DNA from: Nitrosopumilales archaeon
GTDB taxonomy: Archaea; Thermoproteota; Nitrososphaeria; Nitrososphaerales; Nitrosopumilaceae
Direction of reading: 5' to 3'
Assembly (NCBI GenBank): GCA_900299125.1
Contig: OMIR01000068.1
Location: forward strand, 32,305 to 96,304
Length of the DNA stretch: 64,000 nucleotides
This document shows, piece by piece, positions 51,965-61,985 of this stretch (its first letter is position 1; every line of letters begins with the position of its first letter). The notes under the pieces are model-generated. The model had not been told where the DNA came from, did not search any database, and worked only from the letters and a program-made list of their open reading frames with translations. Both the position numbers and the translations under genes were made by a program.

Positions 51965-52726
51965 TTATTTTTTAGATTTGTTCACAAACGCAGTCATGCG
52001 TTGCTCTCTGTCCGGATCCGTAAAGCAGTTCCTCCAGGCCAATAATTCAATTCCAAGCCCGGTATCAAGATCTGCATTTCGACCCTTGTTAATTGCTATT
52101 TTTGACATTTTTACGCCGGAAACAGAATTTGCGGCGATCTGATTTGCCATCTTCATAGTTTCCTCCATTAGAGATGCTAATGGGAAAACCTGATTGACAA
52201 GACCGATTTGCAATGCCTCATCTGCTTTAATCATCTTACCAGTGTAGACAAGTTCTTTTGCTTTTGCGATTCCAACAATTCGCATCAACCTTTGTGTACC
52301 ACCCCATCCAGGAGGAATTCCAATCGTAACTTCAGGTTGGCCAAGCTTTGCTGTGTCTGCCGCAATTCTAATATCACATGACATTGCGACTTCACAACCA
52401 CCACCTAGCGCGAATCCATTGATTGCTGCGATGGTAGGTTTGGATACTAGTTCTATGGTATTGGTCACTAGTTGTCCTAGTTTGGCATATTCAACAGATT
52501 CATCTGCGGAAATTTTGGACATGTATTCAATATCAGCTCCTGCAGAAAATGCTTTTTCACCTTCACCTGTCAAGATTATTACCTTGACATCATTGTCAGT
52601 ATCGAGTTGTGTGAATACAGAGACTAATTCCCTAGCAACATCTGTGTTCATAGCATTCAACTTGTCGGGCCTGTTGATTTTAACAGTAGCAATTCCGTTT
52701 GCTTTTGATGTAACAACTAAAGCCAT
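51965..52726 (-). CDS. 3-hydroxypropionyl-CoA dehydratase/crotonyl-CoA hydratase (enoyl-CoA hydratase family)
   Basis: 253 residues with both catalytic Glu of the crotonase fold: [11 protein letters not shown] and [17 protein letters not shown], and the oxyanion-hole region [11 protein letters not shown]. By position next to the 3-hydroxypropionyl-CoA synthetase and by match to the characterised Nitrosopumilus maritimus enzyme (recalled as Nmar_1308), it should dehydrate 3-hydroxypropionyl-CoA and hydrate crotonyl-CoA in the HP/HB cycle. A general enoyl-CoA hydratase is the alternative. ATG start. Confidence 0.87.
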   Translation of the reverse strand: MALVVTSKANGIATVKINRPDKLNAMNTDVARELVSVFTQLDTDNDVKVIILTGEGEKAFSAGADIEYMSKISADESVEYAKLGQLVTNTIELVSKPTIAAINGFALGGGCEVAMSCDIRIAADTAKLGQPEVTIGIPPGWGGTQRLMRIVGIAKAKELVYTGKMIKADEALQIGLVNQVFPLASLMEETMKMANQIAANSVSGVKMSKIAINKGRNADLDTGLGIELLAWRNCFTDPDREQRMTAFVNKSKK

Positions 52727-52759
52727 TAACTAGAACGAAATCGTGCTTGAAATAAATGT

Positions 52760-54871
52760 TTAGAGATGCTTGCCCCATTGAGCAAGTGCAGATGCAGCTG
52801 CAGTCCAGTTTCTAAGATCATCAAAAACTGGAACGCCTTCTTTTTCAATTAATGTAGAAATTTTCTGTGTATATGGACCTCCGTTTCCGCCTACCAATAA
52901 TGGTTTTTTGTATTGCTTTGAAAAATTAGCCAAGTGCTGAATTATTGTTTCTTCAAGAGGATCGTCTTGGAATACAAACCACGGCATCACAATATCCACG
53001 TTAGGTTCCTCATAGAATTTTTCTATTGTGTATCTATAGTCTTCTGCATTTGCACCGCCTGTAACATCTGCAGGATTTCCTTTGCCGATTACATATGTAG
53101 GTGGGAAATGAGCTTTCATTTCTTCCAATATCTTTGGAGATATTGTTGCTAGTTGTAGACCCAGTCTTTCAAATTGATCAATACCTCCAATCATTGGTCC
53201 CGCACCATTACTGCACATTGCAACACGGTTTCCTTTAGCTGCAGGTTGCCACGCAAGTGCCTTTGTTACTGAAACTAATTCTTGATAACTTTCAACTGAG
53301 ATGATACCAGCCTGTTTGAATGCGCCCATGATGATTGCATTTGAGCCGCCGAGTGAGCCGGTGTGGGAAGCTGCCTGTTTTGCACCTGCTTCCGTTCTTC
53401 CACTCTTCCAAATGACAATTGGCTTTTTCTTTTCTTTCATAACACGCTTTGCTGTCTCTATGAATTTGCGGCCATCCCCAAAGCCTTCAACATATAGTGC
53501 GATAACCTTGGTTTGCGAATCCGATGCCAGATACCAAATCATATCTGCCTCATCAACATCGGATCTGTTTCCATAGCTGACCATCTTTGAGAGTCCAAAT
53601 GAATCAGCAGATTCTAGGAAGCTGATTCCCATAGTTCCAGATTGTGAAAGTAGTGCGACATTTCCAAGCTTTGCACGAACCATTCTCTCTTGTCCTTGGA
53701 ATGCACAGTCTAACCTGTTTGCAGCGTTAAACATGCCGATGCAGTTAGGTCCAATAATTCTGATCTTGTGTTTTTCTGAAAGTTCCTTTACTTGTGCCTC
53801 ATACATTGCTCTCTCCCCTCCTAGTTCTTTGCCTCCACCTGAAACAATTACCACATTGTGAATTCCCTTCTTTGCACAGGACTCTAGAACTGGTGGAGTG
53901 ACAGAAAGATCCACACATACTACTACCAAGTCCACATTTCCAGGTATGGTTTCAATAGAAGGGTAACATTTTACGCCAAGAATTTCCTCTGATTTTGGAT
54001 TGATTGGGTATACAGTTCCCGTATAGTCATGTTTTGCAAGACTGTCTAGAACTGAATTGCCGACTTTACCTGGTGTTGCAGATGCACCAACGAGGGCTAC
54101 AGATTGAGGAGTAAAGAATTTCTCCATAAATTCCGCATTTGGTTCGGCTGTAGAAATTGCATTCTTGTTAATTTCTGTGGATAAAATTATTTTCGCATCC
54201 ACTACAAAGTATGATTTTGGATAGACTACAATCGGATTGAAATCAATACTGTTGATATACGAGGCATTCTCAGTTCCTATTTTTCCGATTTGGACTAGGG
54301 CCTTTGAAAGCATATCCATGCTTATTGGTGTGGAACCTCTAAAACCCTTGAATAATTTTGATGATTTTAATTCCTCAATCATGGATTTTGCATCAGATTC
54401 GGTAATTGGTAACATTCTCCATGCAACATCTTTGAAAACTTCAGTCATTACACCCCCCAATCCAGCCATTATTACAGGTCCAAATTGTGGATCAACTTGA
54501 AGTCCAACAATCATTTCAATTCCCTTTGGAACCATTTTTTCAAGCAGGACTCCTTTGATCTCTGCTTTTTTATCGTACTTTTTGACGCTCTTTATGATTT
54601 GCTCAAATGTCTTTTTTACTTCTTTGGCATTTGCAACGCCAACCTTGACTCCACCCGCATCAGTTTTGTGTAAGATTTGTGGCGATACAATTTTCATGAC
54701 TAGAGGAAAACCAATTTTTTTAGATGCCTTTACTGCTTCAGTAGCAGTTTTTGCCAAAGCGTACGGAGGTACTTTAACACCGTAGGATTTTAAAATTGAT
54801 TTAGAAATTTCTTCAGTTATAACCTTATGATCAGTTTTCATGGTTTCGTCAAAAATTTTTTGTGTGTTCAT
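52760..54871 (-). CDS. 3-hydroxypropionyl-CoA synthetase (ADP-forming)
   Basis: 703-residue fused ADP-forming acyl-CoA synthetase. Order: ATP-grasp domain (about 1-235), CoA-binding Rossmann domain (about 249-375, [19 protein letters not shown]), ligase domain with the phospho-His loop [12 protein letters not shown]. In thaumarchaea this enzyme activates 3-hydroxypropionate with ATP to ADP, so the HP/HB cycle costs fewer high-energy bonds than the crenarchaeal version (recalled as Nmar_1309). The dehydratase gene follows 33 bases downstream. Substrate is inferred from this pair. Confidence 0.88.
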   Translation of the reverse strand: MNTQKIFDETMKTDHKVITEEISKSILKSYGVKVPPYALAKTATEAVKASKKIGFPLVMKIVSPQILHKTDAGGVKVGVANAKEVKKTFEQIIKSVKKYDKKAEIKGVLLEKMVPKGIEMIVGLQVDPQFGPVIMAGLGGVMTEVFKDVAWRMLPITESDAKSMIEELKSSKLFKGFRGSTPISMDMLSKALVQIGKIGTENASYINSIDFNPIVVYPKSYFVVDAKIILSTEINKNAISTAEPNAEFMEKFFTPQSVALVGASATPGKVGNSVLDSLAKHDYTGTVYPINPKSEEILGVKCYPSIETIPGNVDLVVVCVDLSVTPPVLESCAKKGIHNVVIVSGGGKELGGERAMYEAQVKELSEKHKIRIIGPNCIGMFNAANRLDCAFQGQERMVRAKLGNVALLSQSGTMGISFLESADSFGLSKMVSYGNRSDVDEADMIWYLASDSQTKVIALYVEGFGDGRKFIETAKRVMKEKKKPIVIWKSGRTEAGAKQAASHTGSLGGSNAIIMGAFKQAGIISVESYQELVSVTKALAWQPAAKGNRVAMCSNGAGPMIGGIDQFERLGLQLATISPKILEEMKAHFPPTYVIGKGNPADVTGGANAEDYRYTIEKFYEEPNVDIVMPWFVFQDDPLEETIIQHLANFSKQYKKPLLVGGNGGPYTQKISTLIEKEGVPVFDDLRNWTAAASALAQWGKHL

Positions 54872-54912
54872 AAGTAATCGAGGACAACCTCGCTCAATAT
54901 ATTAAATTTGTG

Positions 54913-55596
54913 TCAGAGATGGAATTCTTTCTTGAAGTTTTTGTAAAATAATTTCATGTTTTGTTTGACAGTGTCTATATTTCCATCAATATCCGATCGT
55001 ATTTTTTTAGGATCCAATTGAGACAATTCCAAATTTTCTTTAGTATTGTCAAGCCAAGATTGAATTATTTTAGAGTCCACTTCCATATGAAATTGTGTGG
55101 CAACCGCTGAACCATACTGAAACGCTTGGTTATACAAATCAGAATATGCTAATCTGATACCCCCGTGAGGAATATCAAATGTATCACCATGCCAATGAAA
55201 TACAGTAAATTTGTCTGAAAAACCGGAAAACAGGCTCGAATTAGATTTTTTATCTATTAGTACATTGTGATAGAATCCAATTTCCTTTTTTTGTCCTGGA
55301 AAAACTTTAGCCCCAAATGCTTTAGCTACAAGCTGTGAGCCTAGACAAATTCCCAATAGCGGAACGTGTTTTCTGACAGCCTCTCTGATAAGCCGTAATT
55401 CATCTTCAAGGTATTGTAAATTGTCATTAGCACTTTCTGGTGCACCCATAATCATCACCATCTCATTTTTCAATTCTGGAATCTTTTGCTTTTTTGCTGA
55501 GATTATATTCAGAGAGTACCCATCAGATTCCAACATTTCCCCCATAGTACCTGGTCCCTCAAGGCCAGCATTTTTTATTACAAGTACGCTGGACAT
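54913..55596 (-). CDS. Class I glutamine amidotransferase-like protein
   Basis: 227 residues with a full catalytic triad: Cys84 in GICLGSQ, His170 and Glu172 in QFHMEVD. It is of the GuaA-like stand-alone type (GMP synthase-like amidotransferase family); in many genomes such proteins remain without known acceptor. Start ATG sharing one base with the stop of the upstream membrane-protein gene (TAATG). Acceptor unknown; it could also be a gamma-glutamyl hydrolase. Confidence 0.83.
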   Translation of the reverse strand: MSSVLVIKNAGLEGPGTMGEMLESDGYSLNIISAKKQKIPELKNEMVMIMGAPESANDNLQYLEDELRLIREAVRKHVPLLGICLGSQLVAKAFGAKVFPGQKKEIGFYHNVLIDKKSNSSLFSGFSDKFTVFHWHGDTFDIPHGGIRLAYSDLYNQAFQYGSAVATQFHMEVDSKIIQSWLDNTKENLELSQLDPKKIRSDIDGNIDTVKQNMKLFYKNFKKEFHL

Positions 55597-56114
55597 TATT
55601 TTGCACAGCTAGTGGGCTTGTTAATCAAATTAATGAATTCAGTACCAGAATAATCATGCACGATCACATACGGTACAACCCATAGAACAGTAGACTCTAG
55701 TTTTGTTGTAACTTTAATAGCATCTAGATTAACTCTCGATACATCAATTCCGCCTTGCTCAGTATCAAAAAATGAAAAGAATAGTCCAGTCATTCTATTG
55801 TCAGGTGAGTCAAACTTGCCAAAAACCACGCCATCACTATTGGGTGCAAATGTTCCTCTTCCGGTACTGAATGTACCTAGATCATTTTCTTCGTATATTA
55901 TCGTAAAAGAGTATTTGTAAAATGACGCTGGAAGAATTGATGGATTACAGACATTAACAGTTTTGTCAGTAATTACAGAAAGAAAATTAAATGATTTTCC
56001 TGGCCATGAAAACTCAAGATTGCGAGATGAAATCGCATTGATTGAAGAATAACCTAAAGAGCCCGTAATCACAATAATTGAAATCATAACTATTATGGTA
56101 TGTTTATCAACCAT
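55596..56114 (-). CDS. Membrane-anchored protein of unknown function
   Basis: 172 residues. One N-terminal membrane segment (residues 7-27) and an exterior beta-rich part with two Cys. It has no recognised family. ATG at 56114; stop overlaps the amidotransferase start, so the two are co-translated. A lone thaumarchaeal-specific protein is the best description. Confidence 0.6.
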   Translation of the reverse strand: MVDKHTIIVMISIIVITGSLGYSSINAISSRNLEFSWPGKSFNFLSVITDKTVNVCNPSILPASFYKYSFTIIYEENDLGTFSTGRGTFAPNSDGVVFGKFDSPDNRMTGLFFSFFDTEQGGIDVSRVNLDAIKVTTKLESTVLWVVPYVIVHDYSGTEFINLINKPTSCAK

Positions 56115-56172
56115 ATGCTAACCTCGAATATGGCATAAATTTAGTTTATGAAAAAGGAAAAATGAAGATAGT

Positions 56173-57468
56173 TTACGGCCAGAGGCCTTTTGCTTTGAAT
56201 GCGTCAACAACTCTTCCTACTGCAAGAACCATTGCTGCTCGTCTCATATCGATTTTGTGCTTTTTAGAGAGTGCCAATGTATCACGGAATCCTCGAGTGA
56301 TGTGACCTTCCATCTTGGAGGCAACTTCCTCAAATGACCAATAATATCCCATGTTGTTTTGAACCCACTCCAAATATGAGATGCAAACACCACCAGAATT
56401 CGCCAAAATATCTGGAATTACCATTATCTTTTTTTGATAAATGATCGGGTCTGCTTCTGGCATTGTAGGTCCGTTTGCGGCTTCAGCGATTATCTTACAT
56501 TGTAGTTTTTTGGCAATCGATGCGTTGATCTGATTTTCAAGTGCTGCAGGAATTAGAACATCACATTTTGTTGTTAGTAACTGTTCTGTTGTGATTTTCT
56601 TGCTTCCAGGATAGCCGACTACTGAGCCAGTCTTGTTTTTGTATTCAAGTACTTTTTTGGAATCAAGGCCTTTTGGATTGATTATTGAGCCCCTTGTATC
56701 ACTTACTGCGATTATTTTTGCACCCATTTTTTCTAGGTACTCTGCAGCAAATGTTCCGGCGTTTCCATATCCCTGAATGACGACTTTGGCACCCTTGAGT
56801 TTGAGTCCAATTGTCTTTGCAGCTTCACGGATGCAGTAAGCACATCCAAGTCCTGTTGCAACATTTCTTGCAAGTGAACCACCAAGTGCGATTGGTTTGC
56901 CTGTGATAACACCCGGCTGATATTCATTACCAGATAGTTTGCCATAAACATCCATAATTTGCGCCATTTCTTTACCCCCAGTGTAAACGTCAGGAGCTGG
57001 AATATCTTTTTGCGGGCCGATAATTTCAGATATGGCATAGGCATATCTTCTTGTCAATCTTTCAAGTTCACCATCTGATAGTTTTTCTTTTTTAGAATTG
57101 ACAAATATTCCACCTTTACCACCGCCTAGAGGCACATCAACAACAGCACATTTCCAAGTCATCCAAGACGATAATGCCTTGACTTCTTTTTCCATGTATT
57201 CGATACCACCTTCAGGATCAAAGTATCTGATACCACCCTTGTATGGTCCCCTGTCGTTGTTGTGTTGGCTTCTAAATCCAATGAATGTTCGGATTTTTCC
57301 GTTGTCCATTTTAACTGGAAGTTTTACTCGTAATACCTTGTTGGGTTCTGCCAAGTAATCTCTTATTCCCTTTTCAACTCTGAGAATTGAGCAAGCATCG
57401 TCAAGTTGTTTTAATGCATTCTTGAATGGATCTGCCTGAACCAATTTGATCGAGATCCCTGATGTCAA
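56173..57468 (-). CDS. gdhA: Glutamate dehydrogenase
   Basis: 431 residues. Interconverts 2-oxoglutarate plus ammonium and glutamate; in an ammonia oxidiser it is the main ammonium assimilation candidate. Marks: GPYKGGIRYFDP, the catalytic Lys in PLGGGKGGI, the Rossmann motif VIQGYGNAGTFAAEYL and AANGPTMPEAD. The start is TTG (MTSGISIKL). Cofactor preference cannot be read with confidence. Confidence 0.95.
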   Translation of the reverse strand: MTSGISIKLVQADPFKNALKQLDDACSILRVEKGIRDYLAEPNKVLRVKLPVKMDNGKIRTFIGFRSQHNNDRGPYKGGIRYFDPEGGIEYMEKEVKALSSWMTWKCAVVDVPLGGGKGGIFVNSKKEKLSDGELERLTRRYAYAISEIIGPQKDIPAPDVYTGGKEMAQIMDVYGKLSGNEYQPGVITGKPIALGGSLARNVATGLGCAYCIREAAKTIGLKLKGAKVVIQGYGNAGTFAAEYLEKMGAKIIAVSDTRGSIINPKGLDSKKVLEYKNKTGSVVGYPGSKKITTEQLLTTKCDVLIPAALENQINASIAKKLQCKIIAEAANGPTMPEADPIIYQKKIMVIPDILANSGGVCISYLEWVQNNMGYYWSFEEVASKMEGHITRGFRDTLALSKKHKIDMRRAAMVLAVGRVVDAFKAKGLWP

Positions 57469-57735
57469 ATTCTATTTAAGGTTGTTGAGAAAATTTCATG
57501 GGAATATTTTGATCGCTCTTAAAATTACCAGTTTTAATTAATCAAATTAAGAGATCAGGAAAATAATTAATCACAATTTAGAGTAAATTCAGCTTCTTAT
57601 TATTCAGGGTTTTCTTGGCACAAAGAATCCATAGAAGCCAGAGCAGTATAGTGCCTAAGTAATGGGAAGATACGATGTTAATTGAAAATTTTACCAACTA
57701 ACGCTTAAATTGACAAAAAAAATAGTCAGTGTGTT
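57469..57735. other. Largest intergenic region, with a possible structured element
   Basis: 267 bases between divergent gdhA and psmA. I see no gene of over 20 codons with a good start. A hairpin candidate lies at 57614-57659 (CTTGGCAC against GTGCCTAAG with one bulged A). The psmA promoter box (CTTAAAT, 57704-57710) is 29 bases before the start, and AT-rich promoter sequence for gdhA lies near 57495-57560. Confidence 0.45.
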
Positions 57736-58464
57736 ATGATGCCAGCTCGTGGATACGATATGACTCCTACAATGTATTCTCCCGATGGTAGAATATACCA
57801 GGTAGAATACGCTATAGAGACAGTTAAGCGAGGAACACTTGCTGTCGGTGTAAAAAGCAAGGACGGAGTTGTAATGGCCGTTGAAGAAATTCCCAGAAAG
57901 TTGCAGGTTAGCGGAATAACTCAAAAGATATTCCAAGTGGATGATCATATAGGAATTGCAGCTGCAGGATATATTCCGGATGCCCGAGTCCAAGTAGACG
58001 ATGCGCGAACTTTCTCTCAAAGTCACAAGTTAATTTATGATGAGGAAGTAGAAGTTGAAACAGTAGCAAAACATCTCGCTGACAGATGTCATCAATACAC
58101 TCAATATTCTGGCGTTAGGCCATTTGGCGTGGCTCTGATTATCTCAGGTGTTGATCAAAACGGAAATAGAATTTATGTGACAGATCCTTCTGGAACATTT
58201 GTTTCATATGCAGCAGTAGCAATTGGTGCAGGCGCTGATGATGTTAATGCATTTTTAGAGAAGAACTACACAGATAACATGTCTCTTGAGGATGCATCCG
58301 CATTGGCAATAGCGGCAATCGAACTGAGAGCAGAAACAAAGGATGAGAAAAGTATCAAAATGTCACGCATTACTAAACAAAATAGAGTTCTCGAGAAAGT
58401 CAATGATGAAGAACTTAAGAAATACTCTTCAGTAGCCAAAACAAAATATCCAAAGCCAAACTAA
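57736..58464 (+). CDS. psmA: Proteasome subunit alpha
   Basis: 242 residues. Outer-ring subunit of the 20S proteasome: YDMTPTMYSPDGRIYQVEYA is the alpha-type N-terminal signature that gates the pore and docks the ATPase. Later parts (IGIAAAGYIPDARVQ, GVALIISGVDQNG) match the family. ATG at 57736 or the adjacent ATG at 57739. No beta subunit or PAN is in the window. Confidence 0.96.
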   Translation: MMPARGYDMTPTMYSPDGRIYQVEYAIETVKRGTLAVGVKSKDGVVMAVEEIPRKLQVSGITQKIFQVDDHIGIAAAGYIPDARVQVDDARTFSQSHKLIYDEEVEVETVAKHLADRCHQYTQYSGVRPFGVALIISGVDQNGNRIYVTDPSGTFVSYAAVAIGAGADDVNAFLEKNYTDNMSLEDASALAIAAIELRAETKDEKSIKMSRITKQNRVLEKVNDEELKKYSSVAKTKYPKPN

Positions 58465-58504
58465 CATAGTTACTACAAATTATGTATTATTGGTATTCTA
58501 ATCA

Positions 58505-59194
58505 ATGGGTTTAGGGAGTTATTGGGGAGAAGTAATCGAGGTACTAAGACAAATAATTCCAATTTATGACAAGGTTAATTCGTACATTTCACTAGGTAAA
58601 GACAAAGAACATCGGGTTAGAGGAATTTCAAAGAGGGTTTTTCCAGGAGACCTTATTCTAGATGCAGGTTCAGGATTTGGAAACATGTCAAAGACTGCAG
58701 AAAAAATATGCGCTGGCAACATATCCATCACACTTTTTGATCCACTAGTGCCGATGTTAAAAAATACTAGTACATATTTCTCAAAAATTCCCGATATGTC
58801 ATGCGGAGTGTTTGAACACATTCCTTTCAAAGATGAGCAATTTGATGCAGTATTATGTGGATATTCACTGCGAGACGCAATAAATCTGAGAATTGCCATA
58901 TTAGAGATATATCGAGTTCTAAAAAAGAACGGTAGGTTTGTCATTGTTGATTTGGGCAAGCCAGATAATGTTATTGCAAGAACGGGTGTTTCGTTTTACC
59001 TTCGGGCTATACTACCCATTATTGCGTTTACAGTGGGTGGAAGACTTGGATTAAAATTTGGTACACTCTATGGGACATACAAGAGATGGCCTCAAAATAA
59101 AAATCTCAAAGAATTATTATTGGAAAAATTTACCAGTGTTGATTTTGAGACAGATTTGATGGGTGGAGCGATAATTGTTGCTGCATACAAATGA
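58505..59194 (+). CDS. Class I SAM-dependent methyltransferase (UbiE/MenG-like)
   Basis: 229 residues; SAM motif I LILDAGSGFGNMS, acidic end of strand 2 (LFDPLVPML), and the UbiE-like FDAVLCGYSLRDA with the following IYRVLKKNGRFVIVDLGKP. A C-terminal hydrophobic stretch (LRAILPIIAFTVGG) matches membrane-associated quinone methylases, so a menaquinone or other lipid substrate is plausible. ATG overlap (ATGA) with the MFS gene links the two. Confidence 0.8.
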   Translation: MGLGSYWGEVIEVLRQIIPIYDKVNSYISLGKDKEHRVRGISKRVFPGDLILDAGSGFGNMSKTAEKICAGNISITLFDPLVPMLKNTSTYFSKIPDMSCGVFEHIPFKDEQFDAVLCGYSLRDAINLRIAILEIYRVLKKNGRFVIVDLGKPDNVIARTGVSFYLRAILPIIAFTVGGRLGLKFGTLYGTYKRWPQNKNLKELLLEKFTSVDFETDLMGGAIIVAAYK

Positions 59195-60339
59195 ATAGGA
59201 TTATTTTATTATTAAACATCACAGGACTGTTAATTGGAATTTCATACGGTTTGCATAATCCAATCGTACCAATTTTTTCTAAAAACGAAATTGGTGCATC
59301 GTATGGAGAACTTGGTTTAATCGGACTGGCAAATTTTGTTCCATACATGCTCATACCGGTTCTTGTAGGAATGCTTTTACACAGATACAATAGTGGAGTT
59401 TTGCTATGTATTGGTATTGGCCTTAACACTGTGTCGGTTTTTTTACTATCTTTGGCAAAAACTGTACCAGAAATAATGATTTTACGCGGATTAACAGGTG
59501 TTGCACATGCATTTTTTTGGCCACCATCTGAGGCAATTATTTCTGGTGTCAGTGAAGGTAGCACTCGAGTGAAAAATATTGCAAGATTTACGGGGTTTTT
59601 TGTTGCAGGATTTATGATTGGTCCGTTAGCTGGGACGTTCATACTCGAGGGATTAGACGTATCATATAGAGGATTATTTGAAATTGCCACATTCGTCATG
59701 GCATCATCAGTAATCTTTGGATTACAATTGACGAAAAAACAAATTCAAAGAGAAAACGGAGTTTTTTCTTTTTCTGCGATAAGACAAGTCATTAAATTTC
59801 CGCTAGTAATCATGATTTTGATTTACTGTGCATCATCATTCGGAATGATTCTAACAATCTATCCAGCATTTCTCAATGATAGAAGTATGTCTGCAATAGA
59901 TATTGAGTTACTCTTTTTTGTATTTGGCGCTGCTCGTGTTATTACATTAGCACTGGCAGACAGATTAGTTCGGTACGCGGGTGTTACTTTAGTAACATCA
60001 ATAATCACAATATCTATTGGACTTGCAATATCTTTTGTTGCTTTTTCCATGCAGGAATTTATTATGGCCATGTTGTTAATGGGTTTTGGATTCTCTATAA
60101 TTTTCCCTCTTACTTTGGAAATAATTCTAAGAAAAACATCAAAACAATCTCAGGGGATCATCATTGGTGCTTATGAAACGACGTTTGGAATTGGTTGGTC
60201 AATTGGTCCAATCGCTGCAGGTATGATCGCAGAATATGGAGGAAATTCCATGCCTTACTTGACTTTTTTTGCCATAGGAATTGTAATATCAAGTATATCA
60301 TTGATTAAAAAAAAGATGCTCGAGCCTCAGAGCATCTAA
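59191..60339 (+). CDS. MFS transporter
   Basis: 382 residues with 12 hydrophobic segments in two halves. PFAM-like MFS features: LIGLANFVPYMLIPVLVGML and the second-half GAYETTFGIGWSIGPIAAG. Its substrate is unknown. ATG overlaps the methyltransferase stop, suggesting an operon. The gene is followed by a double hairpin. Confidence 0.82.
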   Translation: MNRIILLLNITGLLIGISYGLHNPIVPIFSKNEIGASYGELGLIGLANFVPYMLIPVLVGMLLHRYNSGVLLCIGIGLNTVSVFLLSLAKTVPEIMILRGLTGVAHAFFWPPSEAIISGVSEGSTRVKNIARFTGFFVAGFMIGPLAGTFILEGLDVSYRGLFEIATFVMASSVIFGLQLTKKQIQRENGVFSFSAIRQVIKFPLVIMILIYCASSFGMILTIYPAFLNDRSMSAIDIELLFFVFGAARVITLALADRLVRYAGVTLVTSIITISIGLAISFVAFSMQEFIMAMLLMGFGFSIIFPLTLEIILRKTSKQSQGIIIGAYETTFGIGWSIGPIAAGMIAEYGGNSMPYLTFFAIGIVISSISLIKKKMLEPQSI

Positions 60340-60357
60340 TAGGCTCAGATGCTTTTC
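60315..60357 (+). terminator. Two alternative overlapping hairpins at the end of the MFS gene
   Basis: GATGCTC (60315-60321) pairs with GAGCATC (60330-60336). AGCATCT (60331-60337) pairs instead with AGATGCT (60347-60353), which is followed by TTTT. The shared middle arm makes the two stems mutually exclusive. The second could terminate transcription. Confidence 0.5.
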
Positions 60358-60467
60358 TAGGCTTTTTCCAAAGAATTTTGAAGTGAATTAATTTTTACAT
60401 GATGAGACTATCAGAATTTTCCAAGATAATTCGTTAGGCTTATTTTCATAGATGTCCAGATTATTCT

Positions 60468-60803
60468 ATGCTTGAATATTCACTCAATATTGCCGGAAGC
60501 GAGTGGATAATCATAATATTCGTAGGCTTGTTTGCGTTATTGGGAACAAACAAACTACCCGAAGTAACGAAGAAGTTAGGTCGAGCAGTAGGAGAATACA
60601 ACAAGACCAAAAATGAAATTCAGAGTCACATAGCTGGAATTACCAATACAATTCCCAACATAACAGCCCCGGTTCAAAATGAACGAGAAAAAATGGAATT
60701 TATTGCAAAAACACTCAATATTGATTTTACTGGAATGACAGATGGAGAATTAAAAAAATCAATCTCATCAAAAATGTCCGAATCTGGTACAAAGGGAAAT
60801 TAA
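60468..60803 (+). CDS. tatA: TatA-family twin-arginine translocase protein
   Basis: 111 residues: one N-terminal membrane segment (about 12-27, WIIIIFVGLFALLG), then the hinge and amphipathic helix NKLPEVTKKLGRAVGEYNK, typical of TatA/TatB. The C-terminal 60 residues are hydrophilic. It forms the pore for folded, twin-arginine proteins; tatC is not in the window. ATG start. The next gene begins two bases after the stop. Confidence 0.87.
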   Translation: MLEYSLNIAGSEWIIIIFVGLFALLGTNKLPEVTKKLGRAVGEYNKTKNEIQSHIAGITNTIPNITAPVQNEREKMEFIAKTLNIDFTGMTDGELKKSISSKMSESGTKGN

Positions 60804-60805
60804 AC

Positions 60806-61576
60806 TTGTTCAATTTTTCACCGAATCAGATTTACAATATGAATTGCATTGAAGGAATGACAAAGTTACCCTCTAAAAAAATTGATTTAATTGTTACAGA
60901 CCCACCATTCGCAATAGAGTTTCATGCAATAAAACAGAACTATAACAGAAAAGCATCTAGAGTGATGCAAGGATACAATGAGATAAAAAAGAAAGACTAT
61001 TACGATTTTACTAGAAATTGGATGGAGCAGGCATTTAGAATTCTAAAAGATTCTGGAAGTATGTATGTTTTTTCAGGATGGAATAACCTAAAGGACATTC
61101 TTAGTGCATTAGATGATGTTGGATTCATCACAATTAATCACATAATTTGGAAATATCAGTTCGGTGTAGTCACCAAGAAAAAATTTGTTACATCACACTA
61201 TCATTGTTTATACGTGTGTAAAAATGAAAAAAAGCGTAATTTCTATCCTTTCGTGAGATTTTCAAAGACTGAAAAAACAGAATCTGGTGGTTCACTTCAC
61301 TATAAGGACAAAGAAGATGTTTGGGACATCAAACGTGAGTATTGGACTGGTGATCAGAAAACTCCTACTAAACTACCTGGAGATTTGGTGAAAAAAATCC
61401 TAGAATATTCCAGTAAAAGAGATGACATAGTTTTAGATCCTTTCCTAGGATCGGGTCAAGTGGCAATGATTGCAAAACAGCTAAACCGCAAATATGTTGG
61501 ATTTGAAATCGTAAAAAAATATCATGATTTTGCAAAAAAGAGGTTAGAAAAAAACATGTATCGTGTTAAGGCATAA
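60806..61576 (+). CDS. Site-specific DNA methyltransferase, beta class (m4C or m6A)
   Basis: 256 residues. Catalytic motif TDPPF (near residue 33) comes before the SAM motif DPFLGSGQVAMIAKQ, which defines the beta arrangement. N-terminal NCIEGMTKLPSKKIDLIV and C-terminal KYVGFEIVKKYHDFAKKRL complete the family. It is an orphan: no restriction endonuclease or specificity gene is next to it. The start is TTG at 60806 (an ATG at 60839 would shorten it by 11). It may regulate or protect DNA. Confidence 0.87.
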   Translation: MFNFSPNQIYNMNCIEGMTKLPSKKIDLIVTDPPFAIEFHAIKQNYNRKASRVMQGYNEIKKKDYYDFTRNWMEQAFRILKDSGSMYVFSGWNNLKDILSALDDVGFITINHIIWKYQFGVVTKKKFVTSHYHCLYVCKNEKKRNFYPFVRFSKTEKTESGGSLHYKDKEDVWDIKREYWTGDQKTPTKLPGDLVKKILEYSSKRDDIVLDPFLGSGQVAMIAKQLNRKYVGFEIVKKYHDFAKKRLEKNMYRVKA

Positions 61577-61614
61577 AAAGTGCGGAGTTGGATATTATTC
61601 CAAATCCAGTGTGA

Positions 61615-61842
61615 TCATCTGTATTCCATTTTGCCCTTGATTCGCTTTACTTCGACCATCTCATCTCGGAGATGTTTTGCGAGTAGTAGCTCAGATTCTT
61701 TTTTGTGCTTCCAGTAAGCATTAAGAACCGATTGTCTACTTTTTGCGCGTTTGAGGGCAACTTGGTATTTTCTGTGAATTCCAGCTACTGCTCGAATATA
61801 GCTTCCAGAACTGTTTGCCATGATATCAAGAGCATTTGACAA
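61615..61842 (-). CDS. Small basic hypothetical protein
   Basis: 75 residues, mostly helical and Lys/Arg-rich (YQVALKRAKSRQSVLNAYWKH). No known domain. ATG 61842, or ATG 61821 (MANSSGSYIR), which gives 68 residues. It lies alone on the minus strand between the DNA methyltransferase and the helicase. Confidence 0.55.
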   Translation of the reverse strand: MSNALDIMANSSGSYIRAVAGIHRKYQVALKRAKSRQSVLNAYWKHKKESELLLAKHLRDEMVEVKRIKGKMEYR

Positions 61843-61985
61843 ATAGATAACATGGACAAGTGTAGGTTGTTACTATCAATGATGAGCTTTGATTGACCAT
61901 TTTTTGAAGGTGTCATGAGCAGGTAGAGAGGTATGCCGTCCCATACCCAAACCATAAATGCACATTAGGCATAATTTGGCGTAAG

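Noticed and set aside
59130..59699. Open frame of 189 codons antisense to the methyltransferase/MFS junction
   Set aside because: Composition (Pro, Asn, Thr-rich) is that of a reverse-strand shadow of a hydrophobic protein; no start context.
61879..61925. Possible C/D-box sRNA (ATGATGA at 61879-61885)
   Set aside because: A good C box is present, but no CUGA D box or clear C'/D' pair follows at the right distance.
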